64,000 bases of DNA from JBBTCX01 sp964494205 (GCA_964494205.1 CAZBRD010000006.1:186001-250000), one strand, 5' to 3'. Shown: positions 1-9,309, counted from the stretch's first letter. Numbers and translations are program-made. The notes: generated by a model not told the origin, from the sequence alone.

Positions 1-391
1 ATGACAAGCGAACGCATGCAACAAGCAGGTTCGGATGAACCGAAAGGCTTGTGTTTGCCTTAACTTTCCGCAGGGGTTTTCTCGACAGGACACAGCCTAT
101 CGAGGCCGATAGAACGCCGCAACGAATCCCAATTCGACGGTGCGACGGATAGCGGACCGGGGAGCCTACGGGATAGAAAGGCCACTGGCAAGGGGAAAAT
201 CAAAACTCAAGAAAACCCCCACTGCTTACGAATACTATACACCACACCAAGCGGCTTGTCACCAGTTTTGATCGATTTTTTTGCATCGCGCACTTTACGA
301 CAATTCACGCACAATTTACTTGTTTCAGGCCTGAGACGAAGCGCACCTTTTTGCCACACATCGACCGGTTTTTCGCACCGAACGGGTCATG
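1..391. other. Left-edge stretch without a clear gene
   Basis: Frame 1 on the plus strand is open from the window edge to a TAA at 61-63, giving only 20 codons, so it could be the tail of a gene entering from the left. A minus-strand ATG at 16 could begin a gene leaving to the left. Neither can be judged from this window. Nothing recognisable lies between 64 and 391. Confidence 0.4.
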
Positions 392-775
392 TCAGAACGG
401 TCCTTCCGGCCAGGATTGTCGAATCTCGACGCGATAACCGGCTGGGTCGAGCGCGACAATTGCACGGTCGGTGTAGCCCATGCCGGAGAAACGCGTGTTC
501 TCAATTGCGTTGTCGTCCAAGAGCGCTGCGACATCGGTCAGGCTACGAACTCGCAACGTCATTCGTGTAGGGATCGGATCGACGACTGCATCGGGGACCA
601 AGTCGATTCGCAGTTCGATCTTCTCTGCGCGAAAGCGCAAGGCACGCGGCGCGATGCCGGTCGTTACCTCTGTCAATCCCGCGACTTCACCGTAAAACCA
701 GCGCAGCTTGTCGGCCAACGCTGGTTGGGCCGCGAGCATTACGTCTTGTACTGCTTCGACTCGATTGGGTCGCAT
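392..775 (-). CDS. Glyoxalase/VOC-like small protein
   Basis: A 127-residue soluble protein that looks like a single vicinal-oxygen-chelate (glyoxalase/bleomycin-resistance) module. The visible support is the C-terminal strand DPAGYRVEIRQ, which resembles the metal-ligand strand of the fold (DP-x-G-x-x-x-E). A predicted beta-alpha-beta-beta pattern precedes it. No signal peptide or membrane segment is seen. It lies 52 nt downstream of the AMMECR1 gene on the same strand, so the two may be co-transcribed. Substrate and reaction cannot be inferred; VOC proteins include dioxygenases, isomerases and resistance proteins. The start is the ATG at 775, without a strong ribosome-binding site. Confidence 0.6.
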   Translation of the reverse strand: MRPNRVEAVQDVMLAAQPALADKLRWFYGEVAGLTEVTTGIAPRALRFRAEKIELRIDLVPDAVVDPIPTRMTLRVRSLTDVAALLDDNAIENTRFSGMGYTDRAIVALDPAGYRVEIRQSWPEGPF

Positions 776-827
776 GGCTTGATTCTACATTGGTTGGACG
801 ACACATGATTGTAGGCCCGCCAATTGT

Positions 828-1454
828 CTAACAACAAGTATGGACGTAACCCTTGTCCGAGAACACCTGTGCGGTGAAAAGGAATACTTCCGTGTCAGGA
901 TGCTTCCATGCGTCGGCAGGCATTCCGGCCTTCATCTGGCAACAATTGGTCAGAAACTGATGGGCTGACCATCCACGCTCGATCGCGACCTTAGGAAGGA
1001 AGCAGCCGGAGCCAACTTTGTTGCGAATGAAAATGCCATGAGTGCCCAGGACGAGGCTCAAGGGATCGGTTGTCCGCTCTAACGGAGAAAGAACGGAAAT
1101 CTCAATCGTCAGGACTTCGAGTTCATCCGATTGAATCGGTTTGAGCGAGAAGCGGCGGTCAGTGAGCGAAGCGCGAGTTACTTCGGTTAACGTCTGAAAC
1201 AGGTCGCTTGTTTCCTTCATAGAACCCACGCAGCCACGAAGTTCGGTGCCATTCCAGAAAGTGACGAACGCGCCGCCGGCGGGGACGTTTGAATCGCTAC
1301 TCTTGGAAGTCGCGACAGCCACTTTTCTAAGAGCACTTTGCGCCGTCGCCCTGGCGAGCGCGAGAAGCTCCTGTTGCTGTTCGTGGGTGATGTTCTCGGC
1401 TGATTTGATCACGTGCGACCCCGCGGGCGATGGACTGATGCCCATTCGGTTCAT
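828..1454 (-). CDS. AMMECR1-domain protein
   Basis: A 208-residue protein matching the AMMECR1 family. It has the typical core with ELRGCVGS near the middle (the conserved LRGC-x-G signature), an SLTDRRF segment, LEVLTIEISVLSPLE, GIFI and GSGCFLPKVA. Family members are conserved from archaea to human. In prokaryotes they often neighbour MEMO and radical-SAM genes, and their molecular function is not settled. No such partners are visible here. The same frame stays open to 2246, but that extension runs antisense through der, so I place the start at the ATG at 1454 (an alternative ATG lies at 1445). It is divergent from der, with 76 bp between the starts. The protein ends in Cys-Cys. Confidence 0.85.
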   Translation of the reverse strand: MNRMGISPSPAGSHVIKSAENITHEQQQELLALARATAQSALRKVAVATSKSSDSNVPAGGAFVTFWNGTELRGCVGSMKETSDLFQTLTEVTRASLTDRRFSLKPIQSDELEVLTIEISVLSPLERTTDPLSLVLGTHGIFIRNKVGSGCFLPKVAIERGWSAHQFLTNCCQMKAGMPADAWKHPDTEVFLFTAQVFSDKGYVHTCC

Positions 1455-1530
1455 CGGCCAATCGCACGTTCTATCATAGGATAACGGGCTTTTTTGCGTA
1501 AGCAGGCTGTGATTTCTACAATCAGATGTT

Positions 1531-2865
1531 ATGGCCCTATTCAACATAGCTATCGTCGGACGGCCCAATGTGGGCAAAAGCAGTCTTTTTAACATGCTGG
1601 CGAACCGGCGAACCAGCATCGTCGACCCCACGCCCGGTGTAACACGCGACCGCGTGTCGGCTATCTGCGACATCGACCAGCAATTCTTTGAACTGGTCGA
1701 CACCGGCGGGTTTGGCATTGTGGATCGCGACGACCTCGGTGAGCACGTCGAGCGGCAGATTCGCTTTGCGATTGAACGCTCCAACCTGATCTTGTTTCTT
1801 GTCGATGCGCGGGAAGGAGTGACGCCGCTGGACAAGCGGACGGCGGACTTGCTGCGCGGGTATGGCAGCCGCGTCGTCCTGATCGCAAACAAAGTCGATG
1901 AGCCGCACATGGCCGACCAGGTCGGCGAGTTTGCGCGACTTGGGTTTGGTGAGCCGATGCCGATCAGCGCGATGAACGGCAGCGGACGTTGGGCGATCAC
2001 GGAATTGATACAGCGAAAGCTGGCTGAGCGGGCGAATGAGACGCCGATCGAACCGGTGATGAAGATCGCGATTGTCGGAAAGCGAAATGCCGGCAAGAGT
2101 TCGTTTATCAATTCGCTGGCTGGCGAGGAGCGAGTGATCGTCAGCGAAGTGCCCGGCACGACGCGCGACAGCATCGACGTGACGTTCGAGAAAGATGGAC
2201 GAAGTCTAATCGCCATCGATACAGCCGGCGTGCGCAAACTCAACAAGATGGAAGACGATGTTGAGTTCTACGCGTACTCGCGGGCGACGCAATCGATTCG
2301 TCGTGCCGACGTCGTGCTGTTCATGATCGACGCGACGACGCCGATCGGCCAAGTGGATAAGCGGCTGTCGCATTTGGTGGCTGAGGAATTGAAGCCGTGC
2401 GTGCTGGTGGTCAACAAGTGGGACCTCGCGACGGGCAAGGCTTCGGTCGACGATTATGGTGACTATCTCTCCAAAACGTTGAAGGCGCTGTCGTTCGCGC
2501 CGATCGCGTTCACTACGGCCACCGAAGGGCGCAATATCGATTCGACGATCGATCTGGCGACGGAGTTATTCAAGCAGTCGCGCATTCGGGTTGGCACGGG
2601 GCAATTGAATCAGGCATTGCAGGCGGTTCTCGAGGAACGCGGTCCGAGGCCCAAGCACGGCACGAGAGCGCCCAAGTTTTACTACGCGACGCAAGTGGAT
2701 ATTCAGCCGCCGACTATCGTGGTATTCGTCAATTCGCCGAGGCTGGTAACGACGGATTACGAACGGTTCATGCTGAATCGATTCCGCGATTCGCTGCCGT
2801 ATGGCGAAGTCCCGATTCGGATTGCGTATCGACCGCGGCGCGAGGCTACGGTTGAGCAGGTTTGA
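1531..2865 (+). CDS. der: Ribosome-biogenesis GTPase Der (EngA)
   Basis: Der is a tandem GTPase that binds the 50S ribosomal subunit and is needed for its maturation. The 444-residue length is normal. The first G domain starts with GRPNVGKS at residues 10-17, followed by DTGG and NKVD. The second has a P-loop at 183-190 reading GKRNAGKS, where most Der proteins have GRPNVGKS. DTAG and NKWD follow in the second domain. The C-terminal KH-like domain runs to the end (EVPIRIAYRPRR). It is a single gene, with a hairpin repeat just after the stop. Identification is secure. Confidence 0.97.
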   Translation: MALFNIAIVGRPNVGKSSLFNMLANRRTSIVDPTPGVTRDRVSAICDIDQQFFELVDTGGFGIVDRDDLGEHVERQIRFAIERSNLILFLVDAREGVTPLDKRTADLLRGYGSRVVLIANKVDEPHMADQVGEFARLGFGEPMPISAMNGSGRWAITELIQRKLAERANETPIEPVMKIAIVGKRNAGKSSFINSLAGEERVIVSEVPGTTRDSIDVTFEKDGRSLIAIDTAGVRKLNKMEDDVEFYAYSRATQSIRRADVVLFMIDATTPIGQVDKRLSHLVAEELKPCVLVVNKWDLATGKASVDDYGDYLSKTLKALSFAPIAFTTATEGRNIDSTIDLATELFKQSRIRVGTGQLNQALQAVLEERGPRPKHGTRAPKFYYATQVDIQPPTIVVFVNSPRLVTTDYERFMLNRFRDSLPYGEVPIRIAYRPRREATVEQV

Positions 2866-2871
2866 TTGAAT

Positions 2872-2892
2872 GGCGGGTGGAACCCGCCCTAC
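2872..2892. repeat. Palindromic repeat, GGCGGGT family
   Basis: GGCGGGT and ACCCGCC are separated by a 3-nt loop directly after der, followed by CTAC. The same element occurs as an inverted pair at 49018-49080. It may act as a transcription-attenuating hairpin after der, but there is no T-tract. Confidence 0.7.
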
Positions 2893-2960
2893 TGGTTGGC
2901 ATGCTCGTTCAACTTCTGGATTGAGCATGGTTCGTCATATGCTGGGCGCAACAGTTCAAA

Positions 2961-3037
2961 CCGGTCGCTTGCGCTCCCGAATCTGATGGTACAAACGCGA
3001 ACAGTTCTCACCTTTGCTTGCGCAAAGGGCTCTGATG
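2961..3037. repeat. Two copies of a dispersed CTCTGAT repeat
   Basis: Copy 1 (2961-2988) reads CCGGTCGCTTGCGCTC followed by an ATCTGATG end. Copy 2 (3007-3037) contains TTTGCTTGCGCAAAGGGC followed by TCTGATG. Related copies lie at 33361-33386, 33408-33440, 34157-34184 and 34244-34272, inside the ABC ATPase gene. The second copy ends just before the start of the ankyrin gene at 3047. Confidence 0.75.
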
Positions 3038-3046
3038 GGGTGATCG

Positions 3047-3757
3047 ATGATTGATCGCATCGTGAATGGTCGAACTGATCTCGTGTTCGACCATATCGCG
3101 CGCGGACACTCGGCGCGTTCGGCTGATGCGAATGGCGTTTCGCTTATCAAGTGGTGTGCGTACTACGGCGATGTAAGCGCCATCAGGTTCTTGTTGACGC
3201 AAGGCGAATCGCTCGATTCGCTGGGCGAGAACTTCGATCTCAATGGCGCGGCTTTTCACGGCCACTGGCGTTTGTGCCAGTTCCTGATTGAAAACGGTGC
3301 GAATGTGAATCATCCGCTGCCGGATACCGGCGAGGTTCCGTTGCACGCGGCGTTGTGCAAGGCGAATCGTCCTGCGTATGACCTTGTCGTTGAAGTCCTG
3401 CTGGCGAACGGCGCGGACCCGAACCGCGCGACCAAGCCGGCGGTCGAAACGGGCTGCTTTATGCGTGATTGCCGGACGAAGGGCGAGACGCCGTTGCATC
3501 GGGCGGCTGCGTTTGGTTCTGAGGCGGTGATCAAGATGCTTCTCGACGCCGGAGCGAAATTGGATGTGAAGGACGTGAACGGGGATTCGCCGCTGAGCTG
3601 GGCGAGTTGGCATTTGCGGCCTGATTCGATTCTGCGAACGCTGTGCTATGGTTCGCACACTATTCATCCGTCGCGCGACTCGAAATACGATCACGGAACG
3701 GGATGGGGAGTGATGGAGACGGGATTGCTTGGGGATCCGGGCGTCTGTTGCGTGTAG
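3047..3757 (+). CDS. Ankyrin-repeat protein
   Basis: A 236-residue cytoplasmic protein made of about five ankyrin repeats. The visible repeat cores are NGVSLIKWCAYYGDVSAIRFLL, GAAFHGHWRLCQFLIENGANVN, GEVPLHAALCKANR with VLLANGADPN, GETPLHRAAAFGSEAVIKMLLDAGAKLD, and GDSPLSWASW. Ankyrin repeats mediate protein contacts, and no catalytic domain is present. No signal peptide is seen. The start is the ATG at 3047, preceded by GGGGTG from the adjacent repeat. The C-terminal ~45 residues after the repeats resemble nothing I know. The binding partner is unknown; der upstream is not obviously related. Confidence 0.85.
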   Translation: MIDRIVNGRTDLVFDHIARGHSARSADANGVSLIKWCAYYGDVSAIRFLLTQGESLDSLGENFDLNGAAFHGHWRLCQFLIENGANVNHPLPDTGEVPLHAALCKANRPAYDLVVEVLLANGADPNRATKPAVETGCFMRDCRTKGETPLHRAAAFGSEAVIKMLLDAGAKLDVKDVNGDSPLSWASWHLRPDSILRTLCYGSHTIHPSRDSKYDHGTGWGVMETGLLGDPGVCCV

Positions 3758-3836
3758 AATCTGCGTCGATTTTTCTCCTTGCGTGGTTTGTTGATCTCGT
3801 GGCACAATCTGGGTGCAATTAACAAGAGGTGCCTGT

Positions 3837-4370
3837 ATGAGTATTGAGCTGCATTGCCCGCATTGTGCCAAACCGATCCGTGCTCCGGATAGTGCCGGTG
3901 GTAAACACGGAAAGTGCCCGTATTGCCAGCAAGCGGTGTATATTCCTCTGCCGCCATCCGAGGAAGATGAAATCAAGGTTGCGCCACTGGATGAGGCTGA
4001 CCTTCGGCGCGAGCAGGAGCTGATTGCCGAATCGATCAACTACGCGAGCGCGATCGACAAGGACCCTTCCATGCGAGCGGACGGCGAGCCGAAAGGCGAG
4101 CGCGGCGGTCCTGCGGGGGCAAAAGGGCGCGGCGAGACCGGCGGCGGTTTTGTCGATGTGCCGGAAGAGGTCAAAAAGTTCGTGCTGGCGATGCACTCGT
4201 CCAAGCTCGATGAGGCCGAGAGCGTGGTTTCGCGCTTGAAGCGGGCGGGCTCGCGGGCGAGAGATCACGTCGATAGTTTGTTCCTCGATCAGATGCCGCC
4301 GCAGATCGGCAACGTGCCGCCGGCGCTGACGAAGGCATTCTTGAAGACGCTGCTAGAACGAATCAGTTAA
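3837..4370 (+). CDS. Zinc-ribbon protein of planctomycete type
   Basis: A 177-residue protein with an N-terminal zinc ribbon CPHC-(x)n-CPYC in residues 5-27, including the segment APDSAGGKHGKCPYC that is common in planctomycete proteins. A charged, low-complexity Glu/Lys/Gly-rich linker follows, and then a short helical C-terminus (VKKFVLAMHSSKLDEAESVV). The frame is open from 3813, but I choose the ATG at 3837 because AAGAGGTG lies just upstream. It probably makes protein or nucleic-acid contacts; the function is unknown. It is convergent with the TolB-like gene, with only 4 bp between the stops. Confidence 0.75.
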   Translation: MSIELHCPHCAKPIRAPDSAGGKHGKCPYCQQAVYIPLPPSEEDEIKVAPLDEADLRREQELIAESINYASAIDKDPSMRADGEPKGERGGPAGAKGRGETGGGFVDVPEEVKKFVLAMHSSKLDEAESVVSRLKRAGSRARDHVDSLFLDQMPPQIGNVPPALTKAFLKTLLERIS

Positions 4371-4374
4371 ATAG

Positions 4375-5697
4375 CTAACGCATCTTCGTATAGCGTTCGA
4401 CCGACTGCTTGGTCAGCTCGCTATCGGAGGCACCCACGAATTGTTCCCGTTGAAACGCGTCTTCCGAATCGAAATGGTAGATCCAACGCATTGTTGGTTT
4501 TGGCGGCGCGCCGGCATCTGATTTCAGGTACACGCGATCGAATACTAAATCGTGAGAGTCAGGCTTCCACACACCGTGGAAGTGATACTGCTCGCTGGTC
4601 CACTCGTTGAGTTGCACGGCTTCGTACGTGTTCGGTGCGACGCGGGTGATACTCAATTCGCCTGAGATGGGACGTCGACCGGTGTCGATATCGAAGGACT
4701 CGCGAACCACGCCGCCGCCAACTGCGCGCGACCATGTCGACACTCCAAGAAGCGGGCGTGGAGCATCGCCGGGCTTGTCCCAACCGTTGCCTTCCATCTT
4801 GTATTCGCCGAGCAGCTGAAAGATCGGTGCGCCTGAATCTTCACCAATAAACCGCTTCAGGTTCTTCCCCGATGGATCGATAGTGTAGAGCCACAAATCC
4901 CACGTGTCGGTCTGTCGCATGGCTAACACGATCTGACCCTTCGAGGACCACGTGGGATAGAAGAAGCGCACGGGCGCGACGTAGACTTGTTTCGCTTCTG
5001 AACCATCCGGGCGGACCGTCCACAACTCGCAGAATCTTTGATTGTTGACCGCGTAGAGAATCAACGAGCCGTCCGGCGACCAGGTTGGATCAATGGGAAA
5101 GGAATCGTGTGTTCCAGAAACAATGGCTTTGCCGTTCTGCCCTAGGGCGTCCGCGACCCAGACTTTGATTTCGGAGAGGTAGAGCATTCGTTTGCCATCG
5201 GGAGAGAAGTTGGCGCTGTGCGAGCGCGTTTCTCCCGGAACGCCACCGATGACGTCGCCTGTCGCGAGATCGACGACAACGATTTTCGATTTGTCTTCCG
5301 GAGTCTTGCGCGAGGCGTAGGCCACCGTCTTCCCATCGGGCGACCATTCGATCGGCGTCAGGTCGGGTTTGGGTGCATTTGTCGGCAGCAAGGGCTTCGC
5401 ATCGGAACCGTCGGGTTTGATGGAGATGTACTCGAACGCGCCTTGATTTTCTTTGACATAAGCCAGACGCGAGCCATCAGGCGACCAACGGAGGTAGTGC
5501 TGACTGTTTCCGGCCGGGACAAGCTTGCGTGCGTCGGTGCCATCCGCGTTCATCGTCCACAGCGATCGCTGTTTATCCTCCGATACACCGAAGGCGATCT
5601 TGGAACCATCTTTTGACCAATTCGGCTCAGTGCCATTGGGTGGCAGCGAATCCAAACCTGGCAGCAGCATGCACAATGCGATCGAAGTGAAACCCAT
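4375..5697 (-). CDS. Secreted TolB-like WD40/PD40 beta-propeller
   Basis: A 440-residue exported protein with an N-terminal signal sequence (MGFTSIALCMLLPGLDS) and repeated PD40 blades: PNWSKDGSKIAFG, LRWSPDGSRLAYV, IEWSPDGKTVAYA, ANFSPDGKRMLYL, PTWSPDGSLILYA, PTWSSKGQIVLAM. TolB-type propellers bind other envelope proteins, and no enzymatic domain is present. The start is set at the ATG at 5697 because AAGGAGATTG lies 8 nt upstream. The M16 protease gene upstream uses nearly the same GGAGATTGaa site, so the two probably form one transcript. They are 154 nt apart with a hairpin between them. Confidence 0.85.
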   Translation of the reverse strand: MGFTSIALCMLLPGLDSLPPNGTEPNWSKDGSKIAFGVSEDKQRSLWTMNADGTDARKLVPAGNSQHYLRWSPDGSRLAYVKENQGAFEYISIKPDGSDAKPLLPTNAPKPDLTPIEWSPDGKTVAYASRKTPEDKSKIVVVDLATGDVIGGVPGETRSHSANFSPDGKRMLYLSEIKVWVADALGQNGKAIVSGTHDSFPIDPTWSPDGSLILYAVNNQRFCELWTVRPDGSEAKQVYVAPVRFFYPTWSSKGQIVLAMRQTDTWDLWLYTIDPSGKNLKRFIGEDSGAPIFQLLGEYKMEGNGWDKPGDAPRPLLGVSTWSRAVGGGVVRESFDIDTGRRPISGELSITRVAPNTYEAVQLNEWTSEQYHFHGVWKPDSHDLVFDRVYLKSDAGAPPKPTMRWIYHFDSEDAFQREQFVGASDSELTKQSVERYTKMR

Positions 5698-5754
5698 TTC
5701 CAATCTCCTTTGAATAGACATCCATCAGAAGACCAGTGCCCAGACATAAGGGAA

Positions 5755-5784
5755 GCCGAGGCAGGAATCCGTTCCCACCTCGGC
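5755..5784 (-). terminator. Hairpin between protease and propeller genes
   Basis: GCCGAGG and CCTCGGC form a 7-bp stem, then a 2x2 internal loop, then GGAA/TTCC with a TCCG loop. It lies 3' of the M16 gene and 5' of the TolB-like gene on the minus strand. The T-tract is weak, so it may attenuate transcription or protect the mRNA end rather than stop transcription fully. Confidence 0.4.
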
Positions 5785-5851
5785 CTCCGCCTTGGGTATT
5801 ATGAAATTGCTATTCCGGCAAGTTCTTCAACTTGTCTGAAATTGCAATGTA

Positions 5852-8617
5852 TCAGCCGGGATTGGCAGCCTTGTCGAAGTCGCCCGCGCTGACGATGACC
5901 AGCTTGTCCGCCGTCAGGTACTTCTTCGCTGCGGCCATGACTTGCTCGGGCGTCAGCGCCTTGATATCCGCAATCCGTTTCTCGAGGAACTTCATGTTGC
6001 GGTCGAGGTGCAGGTCGCGTACGAGCGTGCCCGTCAGTTGGCCGTCGTTCGCCAAGTTTACCTTGACTGACTCGAGCCAACCGTTGCGTGCGTCGTCAAG
6101 CTCCTGCTGCGTGATGCCGTCCTTCAGGAACTTTTCGAGTTCCTCCTTGGCAAAGGTCCACGCTTTGGCTGTGTTCTGTGGCGCGCATTGGGCGCGAATG
6201 TTGAACGTTCCCGAAGGTTCGAAAGGACTCGCCTGCAAGCCCGAACCGGTGCCGTAAGACAAGCCTTCCTTTTGACGGAGGCGGTTCCAAAGACGTGCGC
6301 TCGAGTTACCACCGTAAAGGAAGTTGGCCATAAACGCGGCTGGGTAATCTGCGTCATCGTCTTTGAGCTGGATGTTCGTGCCGGCTACGAAAACAGAGTT
6401 TTCCTTGTCCGGCGTCTTGAGCGTGAGGGTCTCCGCCTTCACGTCTTTGTAAGGCATGGTGATTCGCTCGTACGGCTTCGGACTCTTCCAGTTTGCGAAG
6501 GTGGTATCGAGCAAGCTGCCGAGTTCCTTGTTGTCGAAATCACCAACGAAGGCGGCCTCAGCATGGCTCGCGCCGAGGAATTCCTTATAAGCCTTCTTGA
6601 TGTCTTCGAGCTTCACGGCCTTCAAAGAGTCAATCTGCTCCTGAATCGTCTTGACATAGCGAACGTCGCTAGCGGGGTAAGCGATGAGACGACGACGCAG
6701 CTCGATCTGAGCGAGGAACTCAGGTTCTGAGAGACCTTGCTCCAAGCTCGCGAGACGCTCCTTGCGGAACTTTTCGAACTCGGTTTCGGGGAAGGTCGAG
6801 TTGCGCAGCAGATCGCCGACGAGTTCAATCACCGCCGGGAGATTCGGGCGAATCGTTTCGATGCTCACGTTGATGGTGCCGAGACCGGCGCCCGGACCAC
6901 CGCCGCCGATGCGGACGTTGGCCTTGAGCTGATCGAGCTTGTCCTGGATGGCGCGGCGATCGAGCTTCTCCGTGCCCATCATGAGCATGGAGCCGACCAA
7001 GCCTGCCGCATCGGTGTTGCCCTTCAACGTGGCTTCGCTGCCAAAGCGAAGTGTGATGTTGCCGTTGACGCGCTGGCCACGGGTCTTCTTCGAGAGATAA
7101 GCGACCTTCATGCCGGTCGAGGTCTTGGAGCGCTCGATGCGCGACTCAATGTTTTGCGGCGTTGCGTCGAACGCTTCGCCTTCGGCCAGTTCCTCGTTGC
7201 CCTTGTAATCCTTGAAGAGCAACTCAATGTCCGGCGTCGGCGGAACGATGGTGCGGTCGATTTCCTTGGTCGGAGTGAACATACCGATCGTGCGGTTGGA
7301 CGGCTTCAGGTATGCCGCGGCGACGCGCTTCACGTCTTCCGGCTTCACGGCCTTCATGCGATCGCGATTGAGGAACAAGAGACGCCAGTCACCGGAAGCG
7401 GCTGACTCCGTGAGCGAAATCGCCACGCGGCCGCTGTCGTTCATGCGCAGGTCGAAGAACTTGGCAAACTGGTTCTTCGCTCGCTCGACTTCTTCCTTGG
7501 TGATTTCGGTCTTGTGTAGGCCCTCGATCACATCGAGCATGACCTTGCGAACTTCGTCGAGTGACTTTTCCGTGCGGACTTCGGCCGTGATTTCGAGGTA
7601 ACCCGGATCGTGCATCGAAGCGGCGTTGGCGGAAACGTCGGTCGCGAGGTGCGTTTCGACGAGGGCCTTATAGAGGCGACCGGTCTGGTTGGCTGTGAGT
7701 ACGTCGGCGAGAACGTCGAGTGGGGCCGCGTCTTCATGAGTGGCGGAGCAAATGTGGTATACCATGTCGATCGCCTGCACGTCGCCGACGCGGGCGAGGG
7801 TCACTTCGCGCGGGCCATCTTGCGGTGGCTCGACTGTGTACGTCTTTTCGAGAGTGCGAGTCGGCTTGGGAATGACGCCGTAGATTTCGTTGATGCGATT
7901 GAGCGTCTTGGCTTCGTCGAACTTGCCGGCGACAACGAGCATGGCGTTATCCGGCTGATAGAACTTCTTGTAGAACGCCTGGAGTCGCTCGATCGGTACA
8001 CGCTCGATATCCTCACGCGAACCGATGGTTGACTTGCCGTAGTTGTGCCAGAGATAGGCCGTGGAGATCGTTCGCTCGGAGAGTACACCAACCGGATTGT
8101 TCTCGCCCATTTCGAACTCATTGCGCACGACGCTGAACTCGGAGTCGAGGTCCTTCTTGGCGACGTGGCTGTTGATCATGCGATCGGCTTCGAGCTTCAG
8201 GCCGAACTCGAGGTTCTCTTCGGTGGCTGCCATCGTTTCGAAGTAGTTCGTGCGATCGAACCATGTAGTGCCGTTGAACTGGGCGCCGTGCTCCTGCAAG
8301 TCCTTCCAGATTTCCGGGAACGTCGGCGTGCCCTTGAAGACCATGTGCTCGAGCAGGTGGGCCATACCGGTTTCGCCGTAGCCCTCGTGGCGTGAGCCGA
8401 CGAAGTAGGTGATGTTGACGGTGACGGTCGGCTTGGATTGATCGGGGAAGAGCAGCACCTTGAGGCCGTTGTTGAGCTGATATTCGGTGATGCCTTCGAC
8501 CGAGGTGATTTTCTTGGGTGGCGACATTTTCTCGTCGGCGGCGAACGACGGCGCGATCAGACAGATCGACATCGCCGCAAGAGCGAGGAATAGACAACTA
8601 CGTTTGAGGAATCTCAT
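5852..8617 (-). CDS. Two-domain M16 zinc protease
   Basis: A 921-residue exported peptidase of the insulinase/pitrilysin family (M16). A signal peptide covers about residues 1-26 (ending PSFAADE). The inverted zinc motif HLLEH lies at residues 87-91, inside GETGMAHLLEHMVFKGT. The downstream glutamate helix (ENLEFGLKLEADRM) and the second M16 module (about residues 490-915, with RLWNRLRQKEGLSYG) are present. As usual, the second half lacks a zinc site. Such periplasmic M16 proteins degrade peptides. The start is the ATG at 8617, chosen because GGAGATTG lies 3 nt upstream of it and the signal peptide then starts cleanly with MRFLKRS. It is the first gene of a probable two-gene unit with the TolB-like propeller. 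Confidence 0.92.
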   Translation of the reverse strand: MRFLKRSCLFLALAAMSICLIAPSFAADEKMSPPKKITSVEGITEYQLNNGLKVLLFPDQSKPTVTVNITYFVGSRHEGYGETGMAHLLEHMVFKGTPTFPEIWKDLQEHGAQFNGTTWFDRTNYFETMAATEENLEFGLKLEADRMINSHVAKKDLDSEFSVVRNEFEMGENNPVGVLSERTISTAYLWHNYGKSTIGSREDIERVPIERLQAFYKKFYQPDNAMLVVAGKFDEAKTLNRINEIYGVIPKPTRTLEKTYTVEPPQDGPREVTLARVGDVQAIDMVYHICSATHEDAAPLDVLADVLTANQTGRLYKALVETHLATDVSANAASMHDPGYLEITAEVRTEKSLDEVRKVMLDVIEGLHKTEITKEEVERAKNQFAKFFDLRMNDSGRVAISLTESAASGDWRLLFLNRDRMKAVKPEDVKRVAAAYLKPSNRTIGMFTPTKEIDRTIVPPTPDIELLFKDYKGNEELAEGEAFDATPQNIESRIERSKTSTGMKVAYLSKKTRGQRVNGNITLRFGSEATLKGNTDAAGLVGSMLMMGTEKLDRRAIQDKLDQLKANVRIGGGGPGAGLGTINVSIETIRPNLPAVIELVGDLLRNSTFPETEFEKFRKERLASLEQGLSEPEFLAQIELRRRLIAYPASDVRYVKTIQEQIDSLKAVKLEDIKKAYKEFLGASHAEAAFVGDFDNKELGSLLDTTFANWKSPKPYERITMPYKDVKAETLTLKTPDKENSVFVAGTNIQLKDDDADYPAAFMANFLYGGNSSARLWNRLRQKEGLSYGTGSGLQASPFEPSGTFNIRAQCAPQNTAKAWTFAKEELEKFLKDGITQQELDDARNGWLESVKVNLANDGQLTGTLVRDLHLDRNMKFLEKRIADIKALTPEQVMAAAKKYLTADKLVIVSAGDFDKAANPG

Positions 8618-8913
8618 TTCAATCTCCAACAGGTATGACAAAAACGGTCAGCCCGCACAGCACGCGCGGGATCAACTGCCGCCCAAGCGGGTCGCGAACC
8701 GCTACCTCGTTGCAATTCATCGAAACAGGCGACGCAGACCCACTTTTCGCCGAACGGAGTGCGTTGGCGTGGGAAACTATGTTACAATCGAGTGGGCAGA
8801 TTTACAATGAAATGTTAACGGTGAACCGATTCGTAAGAGTCACTGATGTGTAACGGGAATCCGGCAAATCGTCGGTGCGGGCTTGTGAGTTCGTCCAGAA
8901 TTAGTGCCATTCG

Positions 8914-9246
8914 ATGTCGAACATAGTGCCGGAACAACGGAGTGAGGATCAACCCGTTTGCATTGTATGCAAAGGTCGAGGTTGGCACTGGATTACGTCA
9001 CCACTATTGCTACTCGCGCTCGCTTCGCTTTGTGTGATGGGTACCATTCTCTGCGGATGGGCGCTCTGGTCGATGTGGGAATCGGCGAATCCAGCACGAT
9101 GGTTTGGAGGGCGACATTCCATCGGCAGCGATGTCGCATTTCTTACCATGCTCGGACCTGTTGGTTTGTGGTGCTGCATCAGCAAACTAGAGGTTGTCGA
9201 ATGCTGGACTTGCCGTGGGACGGGCAAGTTGGATCTCGGCGGCTAA
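8914..9246 (+). CDS. Membrane protein with split DnaJ-type zinc motifs (copy 1)
   Basis: A 110-residue protein with two hydrophobic helices (about residues 30-52 and 73-90). They are flanked by two CxxCxGxG motifs of the kind found in the DnaJ zinc finger: CIVCKGRG near residue 16 and CWTCRGTG near residue 98. This puts the four cysteines at the two ends of a hairpin-like membrane protein, where they could come together on one side of the membrane. The next gene (9310-9633) is clearly a paralogue with the same layout. The function is unknown. It heads a compact plus-strand group that ends with an RDD protein. Confidence 0.75.
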   Translation: MSNIVPEQRSEDQPVCIVCKGRGWHWITSPLLLLALASLCVMGTILCGWALWSMWESANPARWFGGRHSIGSDVAFLTMLGPVGLWCCISKLEVVECWTCRGTGKLDLGG

Positions 9247-9309
9247 TGGCCCCTCCAAGAGTGCCGTCGCATATTTGGATTACGATTCGTTCGCGCTTTT
9301 GAGATCGAC

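Noticed and set aside
1455..2246. Upstream extension of the AMMECR1 frame to 472 residues
   Set aside because: It is antisense to der and has no family sequence; the conserved part starts at 1454.
3008..4039. Long open frame on the minus strand (343 codons)
   Set aside because: It is the reverse of the ankyrin and zinc-ribbon genes, basic and low-complexity, with no motif or ribosome-binding site.
6737..7405. Plus-strand frame of 222 codons inside the M16 protease
   Set aside because: Shadow of the M16 gene caused by codon bias; no recognisable domain.
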